Below, piece after piece: positions 12,497 to 24,060 of a stretch of DNA of 64,000 nt. The translations under genes were made by a program, and so were the position numbers. Position 1 is the stretch's first letter; each line of letters starts with the position of its first letter. The DNA is from Montifringilla adamsi (lineage: Eukaryota > Chordata > Aves > Passeriformes > Passeridae): positions 62,001 to 126,000 of the forward strand of contig JAGGNK010006335.1 of assembly GCA_017590115.1 (NCBI GenBank), read 5' to 3'. The notes under the pieces are model-generated. The model did no database searches. It worked only from the letters and a program-made list of their open reading frames with translations, and was not told where the DNA came from.

Positions 12497-14195
12497 TTTT
12501 GAATTGCAAGAAATTAAAAGCAAACACCTCAACACACACCAAAAAAACCTACCCAAATTCCTTGAACTTCTTTTTTGTGTAACAACCACCCTCCTTTCAT
12601 AGTTTAATGAGCAGGACAAAGAACACTCCTTTACTTTTTCATCAAGCTCATCCTTCCCCAATAACCAGTTCACAATTACTTACATTCTTTATTTTCTTTT
12701 GTTAATGTTTCTTGGAACTGCTTCTCTTCTGTTCACTTACTAAGATTTTGTCATCCATACCATTTTCCAAAGAACAACTCTGTCCAGCTAAGAAGAGGCC
12801 AAGATTTGGTAATATGGGCCATGATTTCATCAGCCATCCTTATGGAATTCTGGATCAAAATATGAAGAGTTGTATGGCAACATGGGAGAGATGAGTCCCA
12901 AGCCTGCGACTGTGCACCAGAGATTTCTAGTTCACTTGTCTGGTCAGCCTCAGCTCTTTGCCTGTAAAATAAGAATCTTTGAAACATTTAAGGGGAGATT
13001 TGGAATGACAAAATGGAAACCAGTGAAGAGAGGTTTACAGAAACCTCTAGAGGTTTTTCTTGTTGGAAAATAATGCCATATAGTGAACATCAAAGAAGAG
13101 CTGGCTGGCTAAAACTGTATTCATCCAGACCTTTTCCACTGAAGTCAATACCAGCTCTGTCACAGTTTTAATGCTAGTATTTCCTGAGCTTGTGATAATA
13201 GTAGCATAGTAGAAGTATCTTCTTCAGATAGAAGTCTGAATCTGCAGACTTCTCAATAGGATCTTTGAAAGGCTGTTGAAGAAATATTTAAATTATTTAT
13301 ACCAGTTTATATTTGGGCTAACCTTCCTGTACCACGTCTGAGAAAATGCAGACAGAAGACTTATTTAGGAAATTATCTTCTCCACAAATATGGATTCAAA
13401 AATGCTAGGAAAGAAGGTATTCTACCATGTGGGGCAAAATGACAAGATATCTCCTTATATGTTTCAAAGACCTCCACCATATGAAGTTCTGAAAGACATG
13501 GTTTAAAACAAGGTAATTTAGAAACCTACTAAGTTTGTTTGTGGTCATAATTTCTGCATTTTACACATTTCAGTCTCAATCTTCCCAAAAAGAAGTCAAT
13601 GTCAAGCTGTTATCAGTTGCAGTGGATGGAATGCTGCTGTCTTCCAATTAGCTGAATCCATGAAAGGGTGCAATCTCAGTACCTTATCAGGGCAAATTTT
13701 GCCAGGCAGTAAGACACAGCAAAGTGCCCTGGGCCAGACTGCAGACTGCAGATGAGGCACACACAGACAAGGCTGGCATGGTGTCTTCCATAGGGAATGG
13801 GGGCACAGCACTCCAGACAGTATGGGAAGAATATACCATCATACCAAAGAAGAGTTTATAATGATATACCAGCAGGGGCTTCCCGGGGAGGGGAGAGATC
13901 TCGTTGCAGTGAGATGCCCTGCAGTCTCCTCCTCCCTGAGAGCAGAACTTGTCAGATCTATCCAGTGCCTTTCTCTGCCCGGAGGTACAATCACGATTGA
14001 CTACTGAAGCAGAAAAGTTATAAAAATGTAATGGGGAAGCTGGAGAAAAGGAGAGGTGACAGCAATGTTAGCACATCTTAATTGCAGAGAATTTTGCCCT
14101 CGAGCCTTCACATGCCTTTGCATATCACTGTCACTCTGAAGTGGGAATGATCTTGAGAGCAGAAGCAAAGCTTTAAATGCATGTTTATGTATATA
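12497..14195. other. Unique non-coding sequence, no gene seen
   Basis: No gene or identified transposon. A perfect 16-bp palindrome, AAACCTCTAGAGGTTT, lies at 13041-13056. Its left half also pairs with 13029-13036 across a 4-nt loop. From about 14020 onward the sequence includes TTTGCATA (14117-14124), an octamer-like site. Confidence 0.65.
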
Positions 14196-14199
14196 CGTG

Positions 14200-14242
<43 letters not shown>
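14196..14242 (+). repeat. (GT)n microsatellite
   Basis: About 47 bp of GT dinucleotides, broken only by a GC unit near 14205 and uninterrupted for more than 30 bp after that. This is the longest dinucleotide repeat in the window and is likely to be length-polymorphic. Confidence 0.95.
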
Positions 14243-14247
<5 letters not shown>

Positions 14248-16939
14248 CATTAAAAATGCAACTGTGTCCCTCAGTCTGAGAGTTTCAGAATATCTAATTT
14301 ATCTTCAGAGCAAACGCAGAGGCACAGAGCAATGAACATCCCCTGTTGTTAGCTGTTTTTGAAAAGAGCCCCGCTTAGCTTTTCAGACATCTCCTCCTCA
14401 CAGCAGTATTGCCCTGTAATTTCAAGCCATAAAACTAATACTGAGAGCAAGCTAGAGTAAATACAGCTGCCACACTTTACTCCCACCCCTAGACATTCCT
14501 CGTCTGTCTTTCTGGAGGGAGTCCCTTTAGAGGCTCACCCATGCATGCTTCATCTGTCTCCACAGTGCCTGACACAGCTGAGGGATTATTTTCCTCAGGC
14601 AGGGCTGCGGCGGGTTCAGAAGAGCTGGTGTATTACCTGCTTTGCTGGTTTCCCCCTCGTGTCAATCACATGGTTTTGCACATTGAAAAGGCCACGGTGA
14701 TGTCCCAGTTAAATGATGCTGTCACTGCAGAGGCCTTTGGAGGGTCATTAAGAAACATTGCAGTTGGGGAGGTGGGAGTGAAAAATCCATCAGGTTGGCT
14801 ACAGGGGCTGTATAAGCACTTTCATTAGAGGTTTATTGTGAAATCCAGGGAAGGAAAATCTAAAAGGGGAAGATGGTCAGGCCACTGTATCACTGTCCAG
14901 ATGCATCCTCCCAGGAACAGGGAAGAAGAGGCAAGGTTGCAGCTCTGCATCTGCCTCTTCCCTTTGTCTCATGCTGCTAACACAACAGCAATGCTGGAAA
15001 GATTATTACCTGGATGTATGTATACGAAAAGTCAGGTAAGGGGACAAAGAGGAGAAAATAAGAGGGATGGTGGTTTTATGCAGGGACAGAGTGAGACACT
15101 AAATCAGAAAGGAGGAAGCTCCTTCCCCATCTGCCCCAAGCAAGTGGAAAGCAGTGAAGGTGGATGCACCAACAGAGGATGCACCTGCATGGTCCCTGTA
15201 TCACAGCATCTGCTGGAGGTTTGTGCCACCAGTGTCTCTGCAGCAAGTGCATATGGGTGGCCCTGACTTCCCTTAAACATCAGGGGACCTGAGAGGTGCC
15301 GGAATGCAGTCTTCTTTGAATCACACAAACTGTGTCCAACAAGACCACCTCAGGAGAACACTACTTGAGATTCTCCTATAACCAGCAAGTACCACAGTCA
15401 TTTGCATGGCCTCATCCCAGTGTCAGAGCAATTCAAAGCATGCAGGTACATCTTTGTCACTTGTTCAAGAGGAACTCAAAATTTATCAAATGGAAAAGGC
15501 ACATTTATTGCAGGTCTTTCTGCATGCTAAGTATGAGTCAGCATCACTACAGATCTTTATAAGGGGCAGGGCTTTTGTATTTCTTTATTTCTGCATTTTC
15601 TACAAAACACAGATACGTAAGGGTAATAATCCAGCTGCCACCTGTAGTAGGTGCTCCATTTCTGCATTATTCATGAACAAAAACCCCTGCTAAAAGGTAA
15701 TAGAGCCTTGTGTGAGAATAAAGAAAGCTCAAGAACATGATTTGTACCTAAAAGGAATTAACTGAGCAAATCAATATAGCAGCCTAGAAAATTAATCTAT
15801 ATATCCAAAACAAGCAAAAGAAGAGTTAAATTGCAGACAATAGTCCCCTCTTTTTGAATAAGTCCTATTGATTTTGTCCAATCCTTCCAAAGAAAAACGA
15901 TAGTAAAAAGCAGCTTGACTAGGCAAAGACACAGACATGCTGACAGAAATCCCACTTGGAGCAGAAGGCTATACTGTGGCCCTTCAGAGATTACTTTCCA
16001 CCACTCTGTGTTCTTATGAAAAGCCCTGAAAGCTTCTCCCTAAAGAGGGTTGAATAAGCATCCTGAAATCTCATGGATTTGAGAGCATTCAGCCTTCTTG
16101 ATATCAGTCACGAAATTCAATTCTTATTTAACTTAACCTTCTCAAAATATGTCTGATATCAAAGCTGCCACTCTACCCAACTACTGTTCCCTAAAAGTCC
16201 ATGAAAACCTACTACTCTATTACATCACTAATTTTCTCTATGCAAAAAAGTAAATCATATGCTGATGCCCTTAAATGACCACTTCCAGGAGGCTGATCAG
16301 TTCAGCACAAAGCAGAGAAACACCTTTAAGAATGAACAATTATTTTTGAAAGCAATACCTGTCAGCAATAAGCTGAGAACTTCTAGATGCATAATTTAAT
16401 CTCAAAGTCCATTAACTTTCCCTCTTCTTAACCTACCACTGGACTGTCATTATTTTGTAATCTTTAATAACTGTGGGAATACTTCAACCTTTAACCTTCA
16501 GGCATCTCTTAATTTCTTATCTGATACCTTATGTTCTCTGTGTTTAAATAAAATAAAGCTGAAAAAAAAAATGTATCTATGTTTTTTGGTTGACAGCCAA
16601 AAAACAAGATTTTTGAAAGAACATAGAGAGCAGGAAGAAAACACTCCATATGAAAGCCCATCGGTTTCCCAGAGAGACTGTAATTAAGTTGCAGTTCATA
16701 GAAACAAGAATTGTCAAAATGTCTCCCACTAGAGAGAACCAAAGAACACTGCTTCAGGGGAAGAGAAACGTTACGCTACAACAAAATATGTACTTATATT
16801 ATAACAAGGAATGCACCTCATCTAACCGCTGGTCAACACTCTTTACCATAAAATAACAATAAAACTAAGTGATTCAAACAGATAAAAGGAAACAATTTTA
16901 AGAATCTTTTCAGAAAAGGTAATAGTAAAGGCTTTAATT
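14243..16939. other. Unique non-coding sequence, no gene seen
   Basis: No gene was recognised. Two adjacent plus-strand open frames (14541-14828 and 14838-15266, 95 and 142 codons) lack domains, codon periodicity that I could judge, or splice context. The 14300-14830 part is slightly richer in GC than its surroundings and may be regulatory DNA, which is inference only. Confidence 0.65.
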
Positions 16940-16990
16940 AAAAAAAAAAAAAAGGGGGAAAAAGAAAGAAAAAAGAAAAAGAAGAAAAGT
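16940..16990 (+). repeat. A-rich/GA-rich purine tract
   Basis: A run of about 14 A is followed by GGGGG and then irregular GAAA/GAAAA units. About 50 bp are virtually pure purine on the plus strand. Low-complexity DNA. Confidence 0.9.
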
Positions 16991-18129
16991 AATTTAAATC
17001 ACTTTTTTGTTTGTGCTATTATGGCTCAAACCAAGTATGTTTCTCATAACTGAAATGTAGAGTTGGGTATGGGTGTTTACCTCAACCATGAGTCTGATTG
17101 TCGCAAGGCAAATCAAGACAATCCAAAGGTGACTACTGTCTGAAGATATGCAGCTCCTTCCTTAACTTTCTGGGAAAAAATGACTCCTGCACAACCATTC
17201 CTTGGATAGGAATCTAACTATCAATTTTGCACAGTTTTGTGCTTTTCCAGCTATGTCTCCTTGATTTCTTCTCAGGAGTTTGACTTTTTCTGTTTTTTAA
17301 GAGGGCAATGAGAGGAGTCATATATACATGTACACAATGCAGAAAATATGTAGTGCAGAACATTGCTGCTGTGGTGTTCCCTAGCCTCAGTTTAAAGCTG
17401 TTCAACAGCTTATTAATTTCTGACTGATGCTGAAAATTGAGCAGACATCTTCATTGAACTTCCCACAATGCTAACCATAGCTTATTTTTTCCCTGGGAGG
17501 TGACAACTAATTCAGAAGCCATCGATGTATATAAGGAGATTAATTTGTTCCATCTGATTTGTATTCCCTTGCAGCCAGCAACAATGAATGTAATTTACCA
17601 TCATGTTGCCCAACTGTCTCAAGCTACTTGCAGTAGTCTTTTCATCAACAAGTTTGGCCTCTTTGCTATTCAAATCCCTTCATTCAGTGATAGCTTAAGC
17701 CAGGGCATATTTAGGAAGGGTATTCTCCTCCAGGTAAATTAACACAGAGCTCCTGGTAGCAGTCATTACATGAAATTGAGCATAGGAGATAAATTATTAT
17801 GTGGGCTGCATATGGCATTCTTACACATCTGTGCAAGCGAAATTGACTGACTTTTTCCCCATCAACACAGCAACACATTTCTAAGGTGTGATACTCTTAT
17901 TATCCTTTTCTTAGCTGTGGGGAGAGCAAACAGATTCATGCCTTCAATGCCTGAACATGCTGCTGCTATTCTGTGGTACTAACCAGTCAAGGGCTTGCTG
18001 CGAGCACATGGAAGCCAGGAGGCCTCTCAAGCTCAAATAGATCTTAGTGGAAAAGGATCAGTTTCATTCCAACTGATTCATGTTCATGGCCAGGAAGTTA
18101 TTGTGGACAGACATACATCCCACTACTTG
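16991..18129. other. Unique non-coding sequence, no gene seen
   Basis: No gene, RNA or transposon was recognised. Open frames are at most about 80 codons and unremarkable. Confidence 0.65.
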
Positions 18130-18325
18130 ACTGTGACCTCTAACTAACACAGGGTCAAGCAAGAAGTCAACAATGGAGCTCATAGCATGCCTACAACAGC
18201 TCTTCAAGTATCCTTCTACTCAAAAAGGGAGTGAAAAGGGCCACTAGTCAATGAAGTGAGTGTTATGAAGTACTCCTTTTGTAATCCATGTATTGTGTGG
18301 ACAATCTGTCTTCCAGAAGGTTAAG
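18130..18325 (+). repeat. Diverged dispersed repeat, copy A
   Basis: This segment aligns collinearly with 20410-20609 further along the same strand. Shared landmarks in order are GTCAA-(C)AAG-AGTC, GGAG-TCATAG, GTATCCTT-T-CTC, a GTGAGTG/GTGAGCG block, ATGAAGTACTCC and GTCTTCCAGAAG. By eye the identity is roughly two thirds, so the copies are old. The family is unknown to me. It could be a decayed retroviral internal segment, but no conserved protein motif confirms that. Confidence 0.6.
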
Positions 18326-19480
18326 TCCATCTTTCCAGATCAGGACTGCATTAATAAATCCCACAAGCAGGCATTGCTCAAGACTGTGCTAGTGCCAGTC
18401 TCCATTACAATGGCTGCACTTTCCAAAGGCACACAGAGCATGATAGTTTGGACAGTTAGAATATGGAACATCTGAAAGCCTCAGAAGTCTGTTATGACTT
18501 TGGTTTGTAAGTGTGGTGTTGCAATTATGTCAAAAAACATAACAACCTGCCAATTTCATTTCAGAAAGTAAGTGAATTTCATAATCCTCTTAGTTCCAAC
18601 TTTCCTCTGTGTTTGTCCAGATTTCTTTTAGCTTTTAACACACTGTAGTCCAAGTCCTTTCACAAGGAAATAGAATAAATCAGGCAGTGAATGTCACTTT
18701 TAATTGACACTAGCAAGCTTCTCCCCAGAGATGCCAGGAGACCCCCAAGAGGAGTCTATAAGGGCAAGGCACAGGCTGGATGCTCTTGTGGGGAGACTTA
18801 CTGCTGTGGGAGGGAGAAGAGCAAAGAAAACAAAACACAAGAAGTGCTTTGAAACCGCTCTACTACAATCGTGTCCCAAAACTTGAAAGGAGAATTTAGT
18901 ATTCATGGAGGCTGCCATTCAGCTCACAGGCTGGAGACATATGTCCAAATGCCTGTAGCCACAGGTGACAGCTGCAATACCAGACTCTCTTTACTATAGG
19001 TCTTGCCAGTGTGTGTCTCAGTCCTGACTTACAATTGTTACCTCTAGGTTTGTCAAGGTTACCTGCTCTGTGGCAGTAAGACATTATCTGCAATGTCTGC
19101 TTCACTTGATTTAAAGTGATAAAGTTAGCTGACAGCAGAGATGTCTAGCACATCCCCAAGAATTTTTTCTGGGTAGAGAAGGACAGAGTCACTCACTATT
19201 TTCTGATGAACCAGCTCTGCATCTTTTGTACTCCCACGTAATGATTCCAAGATGAGAGATTCTGATGATGAGAATTTATCAAACTACTCAAAGGGACCAG
19301 AAGAAACACAAGGGTGACTGGGTAAAAAATATGTTTAAATTTGCAGGGGCTGAAAGAAGTCCTGCTAAAATCTTGCCCATGCATGAAAGGGAGCAGGCAT
19401 ATTGACTTTATGGTAAAGCTCATCATAAATTTATCAAACGTGGTCTACATTCAAAGCATCACCTGTCCTAACATGCACCC
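18326..19480. other. Unique non-coding sequence, no gene seen
   Basis: No gene or recognised transposon. It ends at a 21-base A run. There is no AATAAA-type signal in the expected place upstream of that run, so it does not look like the tail of a retrocopy. Confidence 0.6.
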
Positions 19481-19501
19481 AAAAAAAAAAAAAAAAAAAA
19501 A
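19481..19501 (+). repeat. A21 homopolymer run
   Basis: Twenty-one consecutive A bases, followed by ACC-rich sequence. A mononucleotide repeat that is probably length-variable and prone to sequencing error. Confidence 0.95.
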
Positions 19502-19706
19502 CCCACCACCACCTGCCCCAAGTACAATGCTCTTTTTGTGAAACACAGCACCAGGTGTGAAGATAACATTCAAGAAAAATGAAGAAGGGCATTTCATGCT
19601 CTATGGGATCTCTGGCTTTTATAGTTAGTATAGGCTTTATTTACCCAGAAAAACTACACAAGGACTCTCTCAGAGCATCAGCAAGTTATGTAGCAATAGG
19701 GAAGAG

Positions 19707-19723
19707 AAAAAAAAAAAAAAAAA
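19707..19723 (+). repeat. A17 homopolymer run
   Basis: Seventeen consecutive A bases, 205 bp after the A21 run. Simple mononucleotide repeat with no retrocopy features around it. Confidence 0.95.
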
Positions 19724-20409
19724 GTAATTTTCCAAATCTTAAAGAGAACAGAGTCAATGTTGGAAGGAGGTCAGAGTGGTGAGGAACAGAGCGAAAGACA
19801 CATTCAGGTATGCTGCTGTTGCACAATACCAACACCTCCACGAATAAGCATCACCAACAGGTTTCCTGAACAACCTCATACTTGGAAAAGTACAAACAAT
19901 AATCACAAAATGATAAGTCACCAGGACCAAATAAAATTCAACAGAGAGTATAAGAACAGACTGAAATAGAAACCTGCAGACTGGAACTCAGTGAATCCCA
20001 AGGATTTCTCTAAGATTTTTTCACATTAATATTCTAAAGACATACGTTTGAGTCTTCTAGCCTTGTGAAATGATGAATATCTGTGGGCAAGACAGAGAAA
20101 GCACTGCAGTGACAAACAGCGTGTGCCTCTAAAGTACATCTTTTCACCTCGTTTTAGCAGGGAGTTAAGGCTAGAGAGCCAGTCAACAGCTATCAATCTA
20201 CCAGGACTGCAAAAAGTTGCACTATGAACTGGTTTTTCTTCCTGATGGAACCCAAAGTGCACTAAAAATTAGGCAAAAAAAACCTAAGGTTATTGCATGG
20301 GGCAGAAGGGTTTCATGGAGGTAGGGATTCATTGACCACAGCCATGGTCTTATCAAGCTGTTTGGAATGCAGCCGCAGGAGAAAAACACTCCATGAATGC
20401 CCTGTACTA
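19724..20409. other. Unique non-coding sequence, no gene seen
   Basis: Lies between an A17 run and the second copy of the dispersed repeat. No gene or RNA was recognised. The part next to the repeat may be a further, unalignable portion of the same element. Confidence 0.6.
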
Positions 20410-20609
20410 GACTGAGCCTGTGTCACCTGCCCAGCGTCAACAAGGAGTCTACAAGGGAGTTCATAGTGTGGCCCAGACCTGCCATAATTCTTTGGGTATC
20501 CTTGTGCTCCAGAAGAGACTAAGCAGGGCAATCTGACTATCAAGTGAGCGACATGAAGTACTCCAGGTACCTGGTAGTGAGCCATACTCGTCTTCCAGAA
20601 GACAGGGAG
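20410..20609 (+). repeat. Diverged dispersed repeat, copy B
   Basis: Direct-orientation partner of 18130-18325, about 2.3 kb downstream. Both share ATGAAGTACTCC (20552-20563 here) and GTCTTCCAGAAG (20590-20601 here) with a similar order and spacing of weaker matches between. The minus strand has a 90-codon open frame here (20313-20585) that I could not match to a known protein. Copy A does not keep an equivalent frame, so coding meaning is doubtful. Confidence 0.6.
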
Positions 20610-23600
20610 ATCAAACTTTTTCTATAAAGAGCTCAAGGCACAGTACTATCCCCTTCCTCAAGAGTACCAAGAAAGTGGCTCCTTTTTTTCTTGTGTACAA
20701 AATGGTTTCACAGTCTGACAACCAAAAGCATATTGGTTTCAGTATGCTTTTCTCACTCTTATTTAAGATATTCTGCACAGTAATGATATAAATCCCTTAA
20801 CACATCCACATCCTGAAATGTTTTATGCAGCAAAGAAAGTAAGTAGAATATCATTGTTGAGGAAAATGACATATAACATTCTCCATTAATCATTTCAAAA
20901 CCAATTGCCACAGTTCTGAACCTGTCTTAATTCTGTGGATTAATCTTAATCTTGTAATACAAGATCCATTCTTCAGCCTACAATACAATCTATGAGCAGT
21001 TATGTGACCTGAGCAGTACATTTAGCATTGCAAAGTACAATGTATAATTAACTGGCTATATGCACATGCAATAGACCAAATTTGACCAAATTACATACTG
21101 TGGCTTGCCCTTTAGTGCCTCATAAATATAATAAGTGAAAATAATCAACACCGCATTTTGACATGAAATTGATTTTCAAGGTATGCCATTTTTACACATA
21201 AAGTTGCATTCTGTATTACACTGAAATGTCTCCCCTCAATAGCTACACAGCTTGAGATTGATTTATTTTGTACCTGGAAAAGACAAACTCAGAATGAGCA
21301 ATTAAGATCTATCCCTTCAGAAAGACTCCACATCAGCAGTTGCTATTCTTGCTAACAACAAAATCTCTCCTCATAACCACACAGTTAAAGAAATGCACTC
21401 CTGGGGAGGGAAGTGGGTAGGTGAAAACACACATATGAAAGACAAGGTGTTTTTTTAAAACAGGTGAGGTTAAAAGTTTTTTATGTAGTGCAAGCAGATG
21501 CCAGAGTAACATGATTTTCCCAAGAAGTTCCCAGCCACCCCTGGAAGAATTAATTGTCCCAGTGTGATGCACTCACTAATATGGCACAGCTGGTCTAGGT
21601 GAAGCAGTTTTTCTTCATCTGCTTGTCCCTCCTACACATCACAGGCCACTGCCACCTCAGAGCTCCAGCATGATGTCACACGTGACCTTTCCCCATCTCA
21701 GTTCACAAACAGGTTTGAGCATTAGAAGAAGTGCTTAGAAGCAGTGCCCTTCCAAACTGGTTTCACCAGCCTAGTCATAAATTACACTGGAATAACAAAT
21801 TGTTGCTACAACGAAGCAGCCAGGTTTTCTCACTCTCATATCCCACACCATGCATCAGTGTGGTTTGCAGCCACCTCCTAGAGCTCTGAATTTTTGTGAA
21901 GATTATTTCCAGTGCTTCAGGGAACATTAGGCCAGTGTCCAACACAGGGATCCTCTTATGTCACAGAGGGTCCTTGAGTGGAAATATAAGCAAAGATTCA
22001 GAGACACAATCCAAAGCATCTCTTGCTACACTATGCTCGAAAAAGAGTGAGGGGAAAATAAGGGCTCTGTGGATTTTTTCCCCCAGAGACAAGAGGTTAA
22101 GAACTTTAGAGTTTATACCTCCCCATTGCTACTCCTTTCTTCCTCCCTTCCAGCAGAGGATCTGAGCAGGTGTAAGTTCATCCACTTGTAGAGAGTCCTC
22201 TGTAGTCTCAAATGTGAGCAAGCAAAACTGCTCACAGCTACAGTGCCAAGAGTTTGCTGCAGAATAAACATGCAACGTGATTTTTTAAGTGTTTGAGGTT
22301 TTTTAAGATGTAGGATTTTTTTCTCTTTTCTATTTTCCCACTAACACATAAGCATAAATTGAAGGCTGCTTCATGGAAAAACCTGAAAGGAAGGCATTAA
22401 GATTGACACCTATAAAGGAGCAACTAGTGTCCTCTGGACAGAGTCAAGGAGATGCAGAAGAGCTGGTGAGAGCATCAGCTTCAGGAACATGGCAGCTAGT
22501 CTGGTGACTATGTCACCCAATGTATCTCTCTTTTGCATGACCCATTTACTCAGGGCCTGTTCATACAGAGAATACAGAAGTGATCTATCTATTTGCCCTC
22601 TAGACATAGTTACACAACCTGCAAAGGCTACAAGGGTTGACAAGGTTGCTAACAGATCAGAGAAATTAAACCCTGGTTTTCAGCCCTTTACATATTTGGA
22701 ATGAATGAGGAAATTTTGCCTGTGATGCTCTGAACCATATCCGTGAAAATTCATAAAGCATAACCATTTCTTAAGATCTAGCAATGGAATTTTCTATTAT
22801 TGCTTTTGAAATAAAAGACTTGTTGGTGCAAATCTTTCTATATCTATCAATTATATCAGTAAGAAAGTATTAACATTCTGTGCAGTAGCAATTTCCATTG
22901 AATTAACCACTGGGTGGGAAAATCGTTGTGCTAGGAAGCAGGAAATTTTCCACAAATGCCAACGTTGTTCCAACTGAAATATTCCATAGATATTCTCTGA
23001 AATTAATGTAGTCAGCATCTTAAGATTAATACATACTAATGACAAGATGAACATGAAATAAGAGGAAAGTGATTTCTGTGTTTTCCCACCCATAAAGTTG
23101 CTGTAGTGAAAGGTAGCTTTCACTATGGATATGTGACTAGCAGTCCCTTTCCATGTCAGGGACTTTCTTGTAACAGTGTTGCAATTCACTTCTAAGGGCA
23201 TTGCTAGGGTCTCCACACAATATGGATTTCAGCGCATGTTTTAGTGTTAGTAAGGTTAAAATAACTAAAGTTAGTATTATGACATCCCTGAGGTCACTAT
23301 GACAAGTTTCCAGTAACATGAAAGAAGATGTCCATTTCTGTATGACTGTGCCCACATTCCCATCATTTCATATGACATATCAGAGGTGATATCTCTCAAT
23401 ACTGCTCTCTTATCCTCAGTCACATCAACCCTAGTCGCTTTTATGAAAACTGAAGCCATACCACCCTTTGCAGAGTGAAAAGTCTGCTCTGCTGCCTTCA
23501 CGCAGAGGTCAGTGATATTTCCAGCCCAGGGGATGGGGGGAGTATCCCCCAGGGGATGAGGGCATGGTGCACACCAGTATCTCTCTCTCCGGGAGAGAAT

Positions 23601-23732
23601 TTACCATTATCTGATTCACAGCACGGTGGTCATTCCACCCAGCACCCTCAGTCTGCATGCACATGAGTTTAACCAACATAAGGCTCATGTTTTAAGTCTC
23701 CCTTCACACGGTTCCCTGAAGCTCTCTCCACC
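20610..23732. other. Unique non-coding sequence, no gene seen
   Basis: No gene, RNA or transposon was recognised. The longest open frame is 121 codons on the minus strand at 22851-23216, with no domain. Its overlap with two other minus-strand frames nearby looks like chance. Confidence 0.65.
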
Positions 23733-23765
23733 AAAAAAAAAAAAAAAAAATAAAAATAAAAAAAA
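23733..23765 (+). repeat. A-rich run
   Basis: An 18-base A run is followed by TAAAAATAAAAAAAA. Simple A-rich low-complexity DNA. A pair of open frames reads through it as poly-lysine and is spurious. Confidence 0.92.
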
Positions 23766-23984
23766 GTGCTATAATTTCAGAGAAGAAATTCCTTTTCCTT
23801 CACTCCCAGGAAACTGCCTTCTACAATGCCTAAATGAAAAGCTTTCACTACTCCCACTGCTACAAACACATGAAAGTATTTGGCTGGTGCTCAGTAGCCA
23901 TCTCCATCTTCCCCAGTTTTCTTCCCAGTGTGCCCAGACTCTCTGATCTCAGAACCATAAAAACACTGAATAACAAAGCCATCA

Positions 23985-24060
23985 AACAAGCTGGATGGGA
24001 AGGGATCTCTGGAGAGCATCTGGTCTAGCTCCCTCAAAGCAATGTCAGCTTTGGAGAAAG
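23985..24060 (-). mobile_element. CR1 LINE 3'-end fragment, decayed
   Basis: The order GGATGGGAAGGGATCTCTGG, then AGCATCTGGTCTAGCTCCCT, then AAAGCA matches the reverse complement of a CR1 3' end, where a GGAAGGGACC block precedes a GATCATCTAGTCC block. The terminal ATTCTRTG units are not clear, though the upstream CAGAACCATAA could be a remnant. About 75 bp are recognisable. The copy is severely 5'-truncated and old. Confidence 0.6.

Noticed and set aside
13029..13056. AAACCTCTAGAGGTTT palindrome as a binding site or terminator
   Set aside because: A 16-bp palindrome with no context. Intrinsic terminators do not apply in a vertebrate genome.
14838..15266. 142-codon plus-strand frame
   Set aside because: No domain or splice context. 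The opposite strand is also open over part of it, which suggests composition rather than coding.
19481..19723. A21 and A17 runs as possible retrocopy poly-A tails
   Set aside because: No AATAAA-type signal in position, no gene-like sequence upstream and no visible target duplications. They are treated as simple repeats.
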